Shown here piece after piece: positions 14,025 to 26,176 of a stretch of DNA of 64,000 bases. The DNA comes from Drosophila pseudoobscura (Eukaryota; Arthropoda; Insecta; Diptera; Drosophilidae). The notes below the pieces were generated by a model. The model made no database searches. It had not been told where the DNA came from and saw only the letters and a list, made by a program, of their open reading frames with translations. The translations under genes were made by a program, and so were the position numbers. How positions within the stretch are numbered: position 1 is the first letter of the stretch; each line of letters opens with the position of its first letter. The DNA is taken from contig NC_046683.1 in assembly GCF_009870125.1 (NCBI RefSeq), forward strand, positions 6,262,001 to 6,326,000, in the 5' to 3' direction.

Positions 14025-16496
14025 CGATTGCGAGTACGAGTGGGTGGTGTGTATGGTGTGTGCCTGTCTCAGTCATAGAACTGTTGCTGAAGTCACGTAA
14101 TTCAAATAACTAAAGTTGGCGTAAATATGCCGAGCATACAACAGCGCTCTCTCTCCACTCTCCCGGCACTCGCTTGCAGCAGCATTGGAGTTACGTTGAG
14201 TTACTGGCGAAACACAATTGCTTATGCACTTGCTTGTTGTTCTTGTTGTTTTCTTGTACCGACTTAAAGCTCATTAATTTAACTAATTTTTTTCGTACTT
14301 AGACATCGACGTCCGTGATGGACACAGAGGAGAAGAACGACCAATTCATTTTGTCCCAGATACTATATATGGCTTGAGCACATTCAGATATTATCTCGGC
14401 ACTGTTTCAGATGATCGAGGATACAGATTTTTGTGTCCTAGAGACACAGTACCCCTCTATACTATTAAAATGAAAACACTTTGTAGCTTAAGTGTCGCCA
14501 CAAACTCGTAGGATTAGAGAGGGGAAGGAATAGCTGCTAATTACTTTCCTAAGCCCTTTCTAAGGAGCTGGGGGTTAAGGAGAAACATATTTGAAATGCT
14601 TATTGCGCTTTGTACAGTTTGGCAAGCACTTAAGCTGCCCGCTACTGGAAGCCCTTGACGCGCCCTGCTTTATGAGACATTCCCCAGCCCTCGGGCAGGA
14701 CTTCGCATTGCATGCGATACGCTTACGGAGGGTATATCGATACAAAGAAGACACTATTTACACTATTTAAAAATGATCAGAATTAAGGGTTTTAAGGATT
14801 ATAATCCCCCTTCTATTTCATACAGGATACAGTATATGCTAAAAGCGCATCGGCACCACAATAGGCCTTTTTGATCCTGCTGAGACTTCTTATCTTCTTG
14901 TATAGCACTCAAAGGAGCGACTAGTCTACAAGGGTATCTGAGGACTCGGCCCTCTTGGTTTTTTCTTGTTCTTTAATTAGTTACCCGATTTTTCTGCCCC
15001 CTTCCCCGAGATTGCGGCGGCTACTTTATATGTTAATGAGTTTTTCTTGTTCTTCTGACACAGATTTCCCTTGTCTTAGCCATGAGTGAAGCGCCTGCCT
15101 CTGCTGCTGCGTCTGGTTGGACCAATTGAATTGGAAAACAGCTTTCGCGGGTTACATAATGCACACACACACACACGCGGAGAGAGACTCGTAAGAGTCC
15201 GAGGAAAAGAAGCAGAGGAAATGCTGAAAATTTCACAAAATACTAGTATGAAAGTCGCCTCGCTTCGCCATCCTGCTTATCGCTGAAATGGTTTGGCAGG
15301 GCATGCCCCCTGGAGGAGGAAGGCAGCGGTGGGGGGAGCGTAGGGGGTGTATGGCAAAGCGGCCGCTTTTTGCCAAAGTTCAAATTGCATTTGGTGGAAC
15401 AGCAAACAGGAGAGCGAGGGAGGCGGGAGAGAGCGAGGAAAAAAGACCAAAGACCGAAAAGAAAATGTGGAAAAGCAAAAAGCATTTGATAGACAGAGAA
15501 GGGCCGACAGGAAGCGTACACACACACACACACACAGCTGCAATGTGTATGTGTGTGTCGATGTGTGGGGCAGGCAACATTTTCTTATCTAAACAATATT
15601 GCGACTGCTGCACTTCCAAAGCGACTGCAACAACATCCACTCTCCTCTGGCTGATTGAACAAAGTTTGCTTGCATACATTTTGTCGTTGGAGTTTTTGTC
15701 ATATCTACTTACAGGGTATACCAGGGTAGATCTGCGCTGAGGCAGCTGCGGCAGCATTGCCTATCGTCATCGCAAATCGTTTTTTCTGTCGAACTCTTGT
15801 CGGCTTGTTGCTGTCACACAGTGTCGTCAAATCTCCATTCCGGGCGCTCCATTCCAATCGGCGATAACATGTTGGGTATCAAATAGTCGGTCGGAATTCC
15901 ACCTGGCCTCCATGGCTGCTCGCACACTTTCTGACTTGTGCCCTGCAAATGAGAATATGGCAACACAATTTACTTTTTGTGGTTGTTGCTGCTGTTCTTG
16001 TCCACAACATGTGCTGCCAATGACTCCATGGACGGAAAATGGAGCCAAAATGTTGGTCAAGTTTGTGGGAAAAGTCTTAAAGGCTACACGAAATGGCCCA
16101 AATTACGGTTTATTCAGGAATAACAGTTTTAGGGTAACTGTGCTACGCTACGCAGTACAGTTTGAGCAGCTGCTATAATTACAGCTTTTGTGCCTTCTAT
16201 AGTAATACAGTTGTAGAAGCTCTTCAACATCACAGTTTGAGGAACATGGGCAAACACAGTTTGGTAGCTGATCGACACAAAAGAGTACGATAGGCCTAAA
16301 CCAGCTCAGAGATGGATTTCTGGGCCTTCTGGGCAAATTCTTCTTCACTTACCGATCCTTACTTCTTACTTCTTCAACTTCCGACCATCGATCTTGCTAC
16401 TGATCTCCGTGCTGCAACCTTCAGCTACTCTCTCAAGTTGTTGGATCGGATTGATTCGTTTCGGGTATTCTGTCGCTTTTTTCTTGATATTTTATA

Positions 16497-16523
16497 AAAG
16501 GTCACAATTTCCTGGTGACCTTT
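16497..16523. repeat. 9-bp perfect inverted repeat AAAGGTCAC / GTGACCTTT
   Basis: AAAGGTCAC at 16,497-16,505 is matched by GTGACCTTT at 16,515-16,523 with a 9-base spacer. Each arm contains AGGTCA, the half-site bound by many nuclear receptors. Functional binding is inference only. Confidence 0.6.
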
Positions 16524-17141
16524 GAGCCCGCTGGTCGCTCGCTCATCTCCTTCTGGTAAGTCCATCGAATGTGTTATGGCGTGTAAATTGTTAAACATTA
16601 ATTATATGGGAAATCTATTGTGTTTTACGATCAGATTTTGATGGTCAATAAGAGATCCATTGCCTATTTAACGCGCATGCTAAACCGTCTAAGAGGACAA
16701 CAAAAAAATTGTATTTAAATTGTTTATTTTTCTGTCTTTACTAAAACCTATTTTGTTGTTGTTCGTAGTTCATTCTTGTTGTTGCTCTGTATCTTTCTTT
16801 ATTTTAATGCTTGGGAAGCGGCTATATTACAATGTAACTGAACCATTTCCCATCTTTAACAAATGTAGTAATGGACTTTCTTTTGTAGAGTTTTTTTATT
16901 AGTGTTTTTTTGTTTGGTTTTTTTTCCCTCACAACGTTTTGGCGCTAACGTTTCGTCTCTTTCTTCCTTTTCTCTCTTTCTCTTTCTCTGCGTCTGCGTC
17001 TGTCTCTTTCTAGGCGCGCCACAAAGGTAAAAGTTGGTTTAACAAAGTTTTTTGTTATTATAACTAATTGTTAATTTATAAATTATAAACTTAAAGCAGT
17101 TTCGTTACCAATTTTACAATGTAACATACATTTAATACGCA

Positions 17142-17147
17142 TTTATT
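17142..17147 (-). other. candidate polyadenylation signal for Tom40
   Basis: TTTATT on the plus strand reads AATAAA on the minus strand, about 550 bases past the Tom40 stop codon. It is the nearest canonical hexamer that I found. Confidence 0.3.
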
Positions 17148-17698
17148 ATTAACTCTTTTCATTACGGATTTTGAAAACTATTGATGTTCCTGATATTCTC
17201 TGTGTGTACGTGAGTGTGTGTTGCGTGTGTGGTCTTGTGGTTGTTCTTGGTTTGCTGGCTGTTTGATTGTTCAAAATAAATGCGTACGTTTCTTCTCCTT
17301 TTTCATCTTCTAGGAAGCAACTTAAAATGTACAGCGACAATTCTTTGTTGGATGTGTGCTTTAAAATGTGTGGAAATGTGGAATATTCCTAGATACCTAA
17401 CTGAAAACTCTCTCTTTTAGAAGAACGAAGCAAACGATGGTAGCGGCGTCGGCGGCGTCAGCGGCGGCTTAATCCCCATAAGCTTAAACAAATTTTTCTG
17501 TTCTTCGGTCTTTTGATACATTGCAGATTGTTGCAGACAAAAACGCCGCAAGGTACATTTCGAATTAATCAAAAGAATTGTCTGTGCTGGTGGCGGGTGG
17601 GCAATGATGTGCTAAACTTGACTGGATGTGAATGTGAATGTGGTTCGGGGGGCGGGGTCTGTGGCTAAAATTTGGTTAACGGGTGCTGCAGCTACCGG

Positions 17699-19105
17699 TT
17701 AACCGATCATCAGCCCGCAGCCCAGTCTAAAGTTGTTCTTCACATGGTTCATGCGGCCGCTCAATAAGAGCGTGAATGGCAATGGCTGCAGACGCTTCTC
17801 CAGCACCCCCGAAATATGCCAGTTGGTGTCAATAGAGCCTACAAGGAAAGGCACCAAACAATTATTGCATGCTGTCCATCCGAATATCGGAAGCATATAT
17901 TGCAAGACTTACCTCGGAAGACCAAATCAGCCTTGGGCAAATCAATCTGATAGGCTACAGTGGCGACCGACTCTTGCATGCGCAGGCTAGTTTCGACTTC
18001 GGCACCAATCTGTAGCTGTTCACTGGCCTTCTGGTAGAAACACAGATGCAATCCACTCAGTCCCAATGTGCCGGACCACGTCGTGTTGCCGCTTGTGTAG
18101 CGGCCCAGGGCTGAAACAAGGGCAATCTGGCGTCCGGGCACATTCGGCCCATACTGATAAGCTATCTCGGCGCCCAAGGCAACGGCTGGAGTCACCGACT
18201 GCAAATACTGGCCAACGATTACGCCAGAGTTGTTGAAAAGATTTGGATTGGCCACGGTGAGCGAGCCCGTGAAGTCGTTGCCACGATAATCAGTTGTCAA
18301 CTGTGAGGCCACCATCTTCGAGTCCTGGACCTGCAACATTCCAAATGCATAAGAGACTAATTCTGCCAAATTCCAGCGCATTAACCCACTCTAAAGACTT
18401 ACCTGCGAGGCAAACTTGCAGCGAACGCGCGGCGAGAACTGGTGAATGACATTGGCATTCAGATTGCCGGATGGATCAATGTCGCCTAGGAGCACTGGGA
18501 ATGCCTCGGTGGGGCTAAACTGCTTGGTGCCCACGTAGGTGGCGCCGAAGCGGTAGCCGCTCGGCACCGTGTTGCTCATGTTGATGGTGTGCGAGACCTG
18601 GAAGTGATTGCTGAGTCCCTTGTTCAGCATGATTTTGGCTCCCTCGAAGGTTACGGCCTGTATATCTGCCGGTGTGGATCGGTCACCACAGGAGAGGAGA
18701 AAGGAGAAGGGAATTGGTTAGTTGAATGAACAATGGCCTGATAATGCATAATCAAAGACAACAGCACACACGCACACACACACACATACGCACGCACCGC
18801 GGTCCCCCGCTCACATGTTGTAGGTTATGTCATCAGACAGCTGAGGGTTTTTTCTAACCGCCTCGACTTTGGTCTATGAAAATGCGCACATTATGTAGTT
18901 GATCGACTGCGATTCGTTTACCTTTGCATTTTTTGTGCAGTTCCTCTACGGTTCCGGGATTCTCCAGAAAAATATCCTTCCCGGCAGTGTCGGTGGGGTC
19001 GCTCGATACCGATGTTTGTGTGGGTGAAACCACCGGCTCGGGGAGACTCAGACCGGCAGACACGCTGTTGCTTTTGCCTGAGGATGCCGCTAGCACGTTG
19101 CCCAT
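17699..19105 (-). CDS. Tom40: Tom40, channel of the mitochondrial outer-membrane translocase (TOM complex)
   Basis: Four coding exons on the minus strand: 19105-18922, 18665-18403, 18330-17913 and 17838-17699. They total 1005 nt and give 334 residues plus TAA; all junctions are GT-AG and in frame. The protein starts MGNVLAAS, has a variable Ser/Pro/Thr-rich N-terminus, then [13 protein letters not shown] and [12 protein letters not shown], and continues as the porin-like beta-barrel typical of the family ([44 protein letters not shown]). The C-terminal strand ends LGCGLMIG, fitting the beta-signal that directs insertion by the SAM complex. Tom40 forms the pore through which nuclear-encoded preproteins cross the outer membrane. 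Length matches fly Tom40 (about 344 aa). A perfect DRE lies about 100 bases upstream of the ATG. The fly paralogue tomboy40 is an alternative, but the neighbour Rab39 supports Tom40. Confidence 0.9.
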
Positions 19106-19207
19106 TTTTTTTAATTTTAATTTTAATGCAAAAAAATTGTTAAAAATATTTTTAAGCAACACGCGCGATATGCCAGAAAGTTAGAGATGTTAAATGTTTA
19201 TATAATA

Positions 19208-19215
19208 TATCGATA
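19208..19215. promoter_or_regulatory. DRE (TATCGATA), candidate Tom40 promoter element
   Basis: A perfect palindromic TATCGATA 103 bases upstream of the Tom40 start codon. This is the element bound by DREF and is common at fly housekeeping promoters. A partial copy (AATATCGATTCG) follows at about 19,270-19,281. Confidence 0.65.
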
Positions 19216-20234
19216 TATATTATTTGTTGATAATTTTGGTACGTAATTTGTTGCGATATTTCATCGTCTAATATCGATTCGATTCGAATACCATCCCTGT
19301 TTTCATCTGCTCATATACGCTGAGAAAACTTTTAAAAATCACGGAAACAGCCGCACATGATAAACCAATAAATCTACTGTTAATCTACTACTGTCCTTGT
19401 CTATAAGAAACACCCCCACACCCACACAATCCCCCACTGATAAATGATAAAAAGATGAGCATTGCGAGTGTATATCTTTCTAAGACCCACAACAAGAATC
19501 AAATACCCGAAATCAAACCACTATTTCAAATCCAATCAAGTTCAATCCTGATTAATTCATTGAAGTCGCAAGCCACAAGATCCTTTTGATCTTTCAAATT
19601 CTCTTCTATGAAAACACTTATCATATGGTGTACATTCCATTCCATTCCATTTGCAAATATAGGTACCCCATACAGATATTTCATCCTGTAAGCTATATAG
19701 TGCGTACAATACCGAGTAAAAAGGAGTAAGCCAAGAAATAGAATATTAATAAAAACGTTTATATTTCAAGTTCAAGTATATTATGTATAGCTTTTCTTTC
19801 GTATTTCGTGTATATAGAGCCTATGTCTGGTATGATTTTGGAGCACAGAACCTCTGCTATGTATGTGTAAAGCTAAACAGACCCTTTTTCCGAATGACTT
19901 GGATCCGATGTTATTGATTGAAGGGCTCACAAAATAGTTATACCAGTACCAGGGGGTCGGGGTTGGTGTCGGGGTCACCCAATTATGCGATTTGCTTAAA
20001 AACGAAACTAAAAATAGTTTTGTATTAATGTAACGAATTAGTGATTTGGTTTTTCAGCTAAATTAGATAGTTTTAGGAGTGCCTACGGTTTTGAAGGATG
20101 GACAGGGACCATACAAAAGAATTCGACAAAAAAAAAATGTACAAGAGATAGGGAAAAACTATAGAAAACACAAAAAAAAAACATATAGCGCTGGGTAGAC
20201 AAACAAAACAATCAAAACGGACCCAAAAAACGAA
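19216..20234. other. Tom40-Rab39 intergenic region with Rab39 3' UTR
   Basis: AT-rich DNA with no supported exon. The right part should hold the Rab39 3' UTR, but no canonical minus-strand AATAAA is obvious. It includes an A-run near 20,129 and simple CA-type DNA near 19,410-19,430. Confidence 0.55.
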
Positions 20235-21228
20235 TCAACAACAGGAGGACTTCTCCGGCTCGGCCACAACGAGATTGAAGTCGAGACTGTTGGGCGTCGC
20301 GAAGCCGGCCTTGATGCCGTCCCAGCCGTCCTCCGCCTTGTACTCGCCGGAGCGGATGCGGGCGTACACCTCCTGGGTGACCATGCGAAAGGCCTCCTCC
20401 ACATTGGCTCCGGTGCGCGCGGAAGTCTCAACGAAATGCAGGCCATGCTGTTTGGCAAACGTCTGCGCCTCCTCTGTGGACACTTCGCGGTGGCCGCCCG
20501 CATTGATGAGGTCCAGCTTGCAGCCAACCAGCGCGAAGACGGGTCGGTGCGGCTCGATGTGGCGCTGGGCCTCCATCATCCACAGGGGTATATGCTCAAA
20601 GCTGGCATGATTCGAGATATCATACACGAGCAGAACGCCGACTGAATTGCGATAGTAGGATTTTGTGATGGAGCGGAAGCGCTCCTGTCCGGCAGTGTCC
20701 CACAACTGTAGTTTGATTTGTGTCCCATCCTTCATCTCGATGAGGCGGGCAAAGAAGTCCACGCCCACTGTCGGATCCGAGAGCTGCAGAGGAAAAAGGT
20801 CAAAAACATTTTTAAACTGCGCGGGCAAACGATTGTGCATGGTATGGCAGCTCTGGTCCTGTACAGCGGTGTTGTTGCCTTTCATTATCAGGCGAGCTCT
20901 CACACACACCCACACCCACACGCACACGCATGAGGCAGCATCTGAGCCTGAGAACCAGCCTTTGTCTTTTTTTTGTGAAATAATCATTGAATTATGTAAG
21001 AAAACGTATTAAATGCATCTGTTCAACGATCGCACTTGACACACATACGCACACACACACCGTAAACGCACACAAGGGAGACATTGGACATGGGACTGGG
21101 ACACATCTAGGAATACGAACCTCGGCAAATTTTCCATCTGTAAAGAATTTAAGCAGCGAACTCTTGCCCACTGTACTATCGCCAATGAGTATCAGGCGGA
21201 ATTGATACTCGAAAATGGGCTCGACCAT
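20235..21228 (-). CDS. Rab39: Rab39, small GTPase of endosomal and lysosomal traffic
   Basis: Two coding exons, 21228-21121 and 20783-20235, give 218 residues. The exon 1 start MVEPIFEYQFRLILIGDS matches the family N-terminus. G1 is GDSTVGKS (residues 16-23), the switch I threonine is in PTVGVDFF (about T41), and G3 is WDTAGQE (64-70, Gln69 being the catalytic glutamine). G4 reads GCKLD (123-127) where classic Rabs have NKxD; human Rab39 has HKCD there, so a non-Asn first position is a family trait. G5 is ETSA (155-158). The C-terminus ends SSCC, a double-cysteine site for geranylgeranylation that anchors it to membranes. The 337-nt intron contains CA repeats. It is divergently arranged with Pdp. 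Known family roles are in late endosome, phagosome and lysosome traffic. Confidence 0.95.
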
Positions 21229-22176
21229 ACTGACTGGTGCAACGGCCCCTTTGGTGTTTTCTAATCTTCGGCTAAGACGCAAATTATATGTCGTCCTTGT
21301 TCTTTTGTTGTTCGGTCAGTGGTTGGGCCAGCCCATGCTCTTTGCGAAACTGGATGAACTGCACGGCTACTGGTGCACACTTGTATTATTTATAACTAAT
21401 TAACGTTTCGGTGCTCAGGTTAGTCGCCAATTATAAATATACTACAAAATATTCAGCTGCCCTGACTTTGTTTTGTTTTTTCTAACAAAAACTGTGACTG
21501 TGTGAGTGTGTGATAAAGCGAAGGGTTGCCAGAGTGTGGAAGCCATTTAGAGTGCACTCCAATAAAGGTGCTGTTAAGCGCAATACAAACTACCCACACA
21601 ATGGCTAATTTACACTTATCTCATGTACTATCTTCCTGACTTATTGTTTTTTGTTTTGTTTTATTGTATAAGAAGATCATATGAAATGATTGACTAAATC
21701 ACAGATTCTTAATATTGTTAATCGTACTGTTAAAAAACGTGCTGTTAATGCTCACTGGTCAGCTGATATGGTAGCTCCTGCCAACTGTCACACTGACAGT
21801 TGCTCGATTTATATTAATTTTACGTTTGTTTTTTGTCCAAATTGCTTGGTTGCCGCAACACAAATGTACAAGTTCGATATTGAAGGAACGGCTGCAGTAA
21901 CGAAATACAATCGCACAAAAACAGTCGGAAAAAGGCGCCCATAGATAGCCAGCATTTAAGCCAGAAAGTGTGCTGCCGGGTACGGTCCGTACTCCGTATC
22001 CGCCGTCTCCTTCTCCGTCTCCGTCTCCGCCTCAACACCACACACACTCAACGTGTGTGCGCTGCGCAAGGTTACCGAACAATATTATTACCGTTTACCG
22101 TTAATTATAGCTGCAGCAGTGTATATATTAAAGCATATACACACCTACATATATGTGCCGACACTCGCCTACATAG
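21229..22176. promoter_or_regulatory. shared upstream region of the divergent genes Rab39 and Pdp
   Basis: About 950 bases separate the two start codons. The middle holds an E-box GTCAGCTGAT near 21,759-21,767 (close to the Ohler motif 5 consensus) and a motif-1-like CTGTCACACTG at 21,785-21,795, embedded in a perfect inverted repeat. CG-rich hexamers of TCTCCG type lie near 22,005-22,035, probably in the Pdp 5' UTR. No other coding exon is supported. Confidence 0.5.
21782..21802. promoter_or_regulatory. inverted repeat CAACTGTCA-CAC-TGACAGTTG with a motif-1-like core
   Basis: Nine-base perfect arms flank CAC. The core TGTCACACTG differs by one base from the fly core-promoter motif 1 (YGGTCACACTR) bound by M1BP. 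The site is about 375 bases before Pdp and 555 before Rab39. Confidence 0.55.
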
Positions 22177-23818
22177 ATGTTTAAGTTTGTGCTAAACGAC
22201 GCCGCTACCTGTGTGCGCAACAATGTGCGAGACTTCAGCCTCAACGCTCTACGTCTCCTGCCGCACCTGCCTCAGCTGAGTCCCTACGATGTAAGTGGGT
22301 GGAAAAGGGAGGCTGTCCATGTCCATGTGTTAAAATTTCGGTGTGCGTGTGTGTGTTTTGTTATTTGCAGGTGAATCTGCAGCTGCGGGAGAACGAATTT
22401 GTGTACAACTTCCCCGTGGATGGGATTGTGCGCAGCTACGAGACGAACCAGTTGGGCTCCAATTCCCCATGCGAGGACTCCCGCACCGAGGCCAGTCTGC
22501 TTCACAGAAATGGCTTCATTTGCGGCATATTCGATGGCCATGGCGGCGCCGCCTGCGGCCAGGTTGTGTCCAAGCGTCTCCTGCGCTATGTCTCTGCGGC
22601 CACGCTGCCCCGCCAGGTGCTCAAGGAGCACATCAAGCAGAACTGCAACAGCCAGTCCTTCCTCAAGTGTCACAACGACAACGTGGACTTCGTCAACGAG
22701 ATCAAGCCCATCTATGAGCACAGTTTCCAGAAGTACATCAAACAACTCTCCCAGACACCGCAGCGGGACGTGGGCAGTGAACTGGTGCATGCCTTTCTCC
22801 AACTGGACGAGGCACTGTCGCACGAGGCGCTGGCCACCATCGATGTGCGCACCATGGGTGTGGCGCTGTCGGGTAAGCCGCCTGCCTGCCGGCTGAGCTT
22901 CCTGAAATATTGATAATTGAATTTGATTTTTGTAGGTGCCGTGGCGTGTCTGGTCCATTTGGAGGGACTGCAACTGCATGTGGCCAGCACTGGGGACTGT
23001 GGCGCCGTTCTGGGCGTCCTCGATCCCCAGACGAGTCAATGGCAACCAAAGAAACTCAACATCGAACACAATGCTGACAACATGACCGAGGTGAAGCGCA
23101 TTCTCGACGAGCACCCCAAGGAGGAGCACGACACGGCCATACGTAATGGCCGGCTGCTTAGCCAGCTGGCGCCGCTGCGCGCCTTTGGCGACTATCGCTA
23201 CAAATGGTCCCTGGATATCATGCAGAAGAAGGTGGTGCCCCTGATCGGGGAGCAGGCGATGGCACCCAACTATTATACGCCGCCGTACCTGACCGCCCGG
23301 CCCGATGTTCAACAGCACGAGCTGAGCGTCAACGATAAGTTTCTAGTCATAGCCAGCGATGGCCTGTGGGACTTCCTCTCGCCCAGCGAGGTAGTCAGCC
23401 TCGTGGGGGAGCACATCAACTCGAAGAAAATACTGGAGCCAATGCGACTGCCCGAGGGCAATCCCACGCTCCAGCAAATCTCCGATCAGCTGGCCGAACG
23501 CAAGTGAGTCCGGTTGCTCCATTTGGTTTTCTAAAATAACTAAATTCGAATCCCTTGATTCGTTCTTTCCTCATTTGCAGAGCTGGTCTTACACGTAAGC
23601 CGATCGATCAGAATGCTGCCACACATCTGATCCGGAATGCACTGGGTGCCACCGATTATGGGATTGAGCACTCGAAGATCTCGTATTACCTGTCGCTGCC
23701 CAAGGATGTGGTGCGTCTGTATCGCGATGATATCACAATCACTGTCATTTACTTCAACACGGAACACATAGCCCGGCTCCGAGATGCCGGTACTGGGATC
23801 AGTGCGCCGGCAGCGTGA
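22177..23818 (+). CDS. Pdp: pyruvate dehydrogenase phosphatase, catalytic subunit (PP2C family)
   Basis: Four coding exons: 22177-22290, 22371-22872, 22936-23503 and 23581-23818. They total 1422 nt, 473 residues plus TGA, with all junctions GT-AG and in frame. PP2C metal and phosphate motifs are present: PCEDS (71-75), IFDGHGG (91-97), STGDCGAVL (223-231) and SDGLWDFLS (346-354). The N-terminus (MFKFVLNDAATCVRNNVRDF) has Arg and Lys, no acidic cluster and amphipathic potential, as expected of a mitochondrial presequence. The enzyme removes phosphate from the pyruvate dehydrogenase E1-alpha subunit in the mitochondrial matrix and so reactivates the complex. I remember fly Pdp (CG12151) as about 475 residues and X-linked, which fits. 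The tail of the transcript converges with the MADF gene. Confidence 0.93.
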
Positions 23819-24069
23819 TCCCCCCGTTACAGACTTGTTTTCTTTCCGCTCCGCTTGTGTGTATGTATATTTATTACCTGTACCGGCCGGTACCCGCCGC
23901 CACTATCTCTCTCTGTTTCAGTGGCCCAACTAAAAGCCTAAAGCCCAAAGGCTGAAGCCTATAGCCTATAGCCTATAGCTAATCCCTAGGCTAAGTGTTT
24001 GCGTTTAAGTTTGTTTCACACTTCTTTGGACAGTAAATCCTTTCACTCTTAAATCGAGAATCAAATCGG

Positions 24070-24075
24070 TTTATT
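24070..24075 (-). other. candidate polyadenylation signal of the MADF/BESS gene
   Basis: The minus strand reads AATAAA about 315 bases after the stop codon at 24,390. Confidence 0.4.
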
Positions 24076-24125
24076 TTACAATTACATTCAAATTACAATT
24101 GGGTTATATATAACGTTTCTTCTTA

Positions 24126-24163
24126 TGTATATATATATATATATGTATGTATATATATATATT
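24126..24163 (+). repeat. (AT)n with ATGT interruptions
   Basis: A simple AT-rich dinucleotide tract between convergent genes. Confidence 0.85.
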
Positions 24164-24389
24164 TGGGGTACATAGAGTATGTGTGTTTGTGGGATTTTCT
24201 AAAGCTAAAATGAAGAGAAACTAGATAGAACCCTGTGTAGATCCACAGAGCTTAGGCAAAAACTTGCAAACTGGTAAACGATACGATCCTAAGCCTATAC
24301 ACAATGATTAAAACTAAGCAACTACTACTGGAGTACAACTATTAGCAAGAGGGGGGATGGGGGTTGGATGTGGTCATCTATCTGGTTGC

Positions 24390-26176
24390 TTAGTCTTTGC
24401 TATCGTGCTCGGCCGCCTCCTGGCGGCCCACACAATTCAAGAACTCCATCTGTATGTGCGTCACCTGGGTCTTGGAGAAGCACTGCATCTTCTTCTTAAG
24501 GAAATCAAAGAACAGATCCAACTCGTCTCGCTTGGCCAGCGCCTGGGCCACATGATAGGCATTACCGTGCTGATCCTCCTCCTTGATCAGAGTGCTGCTG
24601 CTGGCCGCACTGATGGCCAACGGTGGGCAGGGTCCGTTTCCAGTCGCATTTCCAGGTCCACCGCCGCCACCACCACCGTTCCCGCCAGCGCCGCCGCCGC
24701 CAAGACCGGGTCCCCCGCACGTGAGCGGCGGCAACTGGAGAATGGTGGCTGTGGGCGTGGTAAACGATGTGGTGTTGCACAGCGCCGATGACGCTGCCGG
24801 CGAGGTGGTGACCGCTGCGGCATTTAGCGACACAGCCGGTGTGCTGGAAATGGTTACGCTCGTGCTGGTTGCCTCTGTGACATCCACCAAAGAGATTTGC
24901 TGTGTGGAAATGGTCTGCTCGTGCCGGCTCGATCCGCCTGTAGCTGCTGCTGTGGTGGTGACCAGCGTGAGATTCTTAAGCTTGCCGTCGGACACAACGG
25001 TGCCGCCGCCGAGGACGCTATTGGTGGGCGGCCCATTCACACAGCTGCCTGTATACTGATGATGATGGTGGGATCGGACAGCAACCACGGATTGCTGATG
25101 CGGTTGCGGCTCAATGTCCGATATGCAAAAGTCATGGGCATCAATGTAGTGGAAGCTCTTGCTGTGGGTCACATCGTTGCTGCCGTCCACGCCGTCGCTG
25201 ACGCCCATCTCGCAATCTACATGTGCCCCACTGGCCTCCTCGTACAGGCAAACCTCCTCGTAGTCTACCTCGGTGCCGGTAGCCCCATCTTCGTCCATCT
25301 CGTGCTTGACAATATCCACCACATGGCCATGGTGATCCACATCATCGTCGTCGTCCACATCGTCGACAACATCGTCATCGTGGGCGATCTGGGACAGTTC
25401 AATGCTGGAAATGCTGCCATCGTGCTGCGACTGATGATGATGGTGATGATGATGCTGCTGCTGGTGATGATGATGCTGGTGATGATGGTGCTCATGATGC
25501 TGGGACACTGTGTCGTCCGAGACGCCCTCCTCATAGGCTGTCAGTATGAATGTTTCCGTCTCGTCGCCAACCAATGTGATCTGGGCATCATGATGCGATG
25601 ACATTCCCGTATCCGACTGACCATCATCGTCTACATCGTCGTCGTCGTCGCCCTGGTCCTTTAGATGCAGCATGGAACCGATGGGCAGCGTTGTGCTTGT
25701 GGCACTGCTCGCCTCATAGTTGTTTTGGGTGCGATGCGACTTCAGCTTCGGCTGGTACACGGTCGATAGGAAATCCAACTCCTTGGCATACCGCCACTTG
25801 GAGAGACGCCCCTCTATGCACTTGGGTGTACGTAGCCGATACTGATGGTATGTATCCCTAAGGTTCTTCCACTTTCGTCTCACCTCCGGCACAGTGTATT
25901 TATCTGGCAGAGCGTACAACGAGAGGGAGGAGCAACAACATAATATAACTCAAAACGTAGGCAACACAGAAATATGAAGCACTGTTTGTACTCACCACCA
26001 ATCTTTTGGGCCACCTCCTGCCATCCGCTCAAGATGTCCGACCGTCGCCTCTGATTCGGCTGGAGCTTGTAGTTGTAGAGTGCCGGATTCTGACGCACCA
26101 GATTGATTAGCGTCAGAATGTCGTCGGTGGGCGCGTTGTCCTTGTGGTATCGTTTCCGCTCTGATGTGGACGACAT
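24390..26176 (-). CDS. MADF-domain transcription factor with BESS-like C-terminus
   Basis: Two coding exons, 26176-25996 and 25903-24390, give 564 residues plus TAA. The MADF domain (a Myb/SANT-like DNA-binding fold, as in Adf-1) covers about residues 18-106: LINLVRQNPALYNYK, SGWQEVAQKIGD spanning the splice, VRRKWKNLRDTYHQYR and KWRYAKELDFL. A long low-complexity middle follows: an Asp run (about 145-154), a His/Gln stretch (about 195-221), more Asp runs, then Ser/Thr/Ala- and Gly-rich parts. The last 45 residues (DLFFDFLKKKMQCFSKTQ onward) fit the BESS protein-interaction motif. It is probably a nuclear sequence-specific regulator. By position it may be the orthologue of CG12155, but I cannot confirm that name. 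The start was set at MSSTSERKRY because upstream in-frame sequence looks non-coding. Confidence 0.85.

Larger units (their letters stand above)
9001..17698. other. gene-poor region, second part, including the probable Tom40 3' UTR
   Basis: No supported coding exon. Contents include CA-rich microsatellites (12,667-12,690; 15,519-15,536), a 12-bp GCCGGTGCCAGT repeat near 13,999-14,024, a loosely repeated ACAGTTT motif between about 16,120 and 16,270, and a 9-bp inverted repeat at 16,497-16,523. The right end (roughly 17,140-17,698) is likely the Tom40 3' UTR, because a minus-strand AATAAA lies at 17,142-17,147. Short tandem T- and TC-rich tracts occur near 16,900-17,010. Confidence 0.55.
23819..24389. 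other. convergent 3' regions of Pdp and the MADF gene
   Basis: Non-coding. It contains a short GCCTATA repeat (three units at about 23,957-23,979), an (AT)n/(ATGT)n tract at 24,126-24,163, and a minus-strand AATAAA at 24,070-24,075 that suits the MADF gene. No AATAAA for Pdp is obvious. Confidence 0.6.

Noticed and set aside
22284-23318. Long open frame on the strand opposite Pdp
   Set aside because: It is antisense to a clear PP2C gene, crosses the Pdp introns, and results from the GC-rich codon third positions of Pdp.
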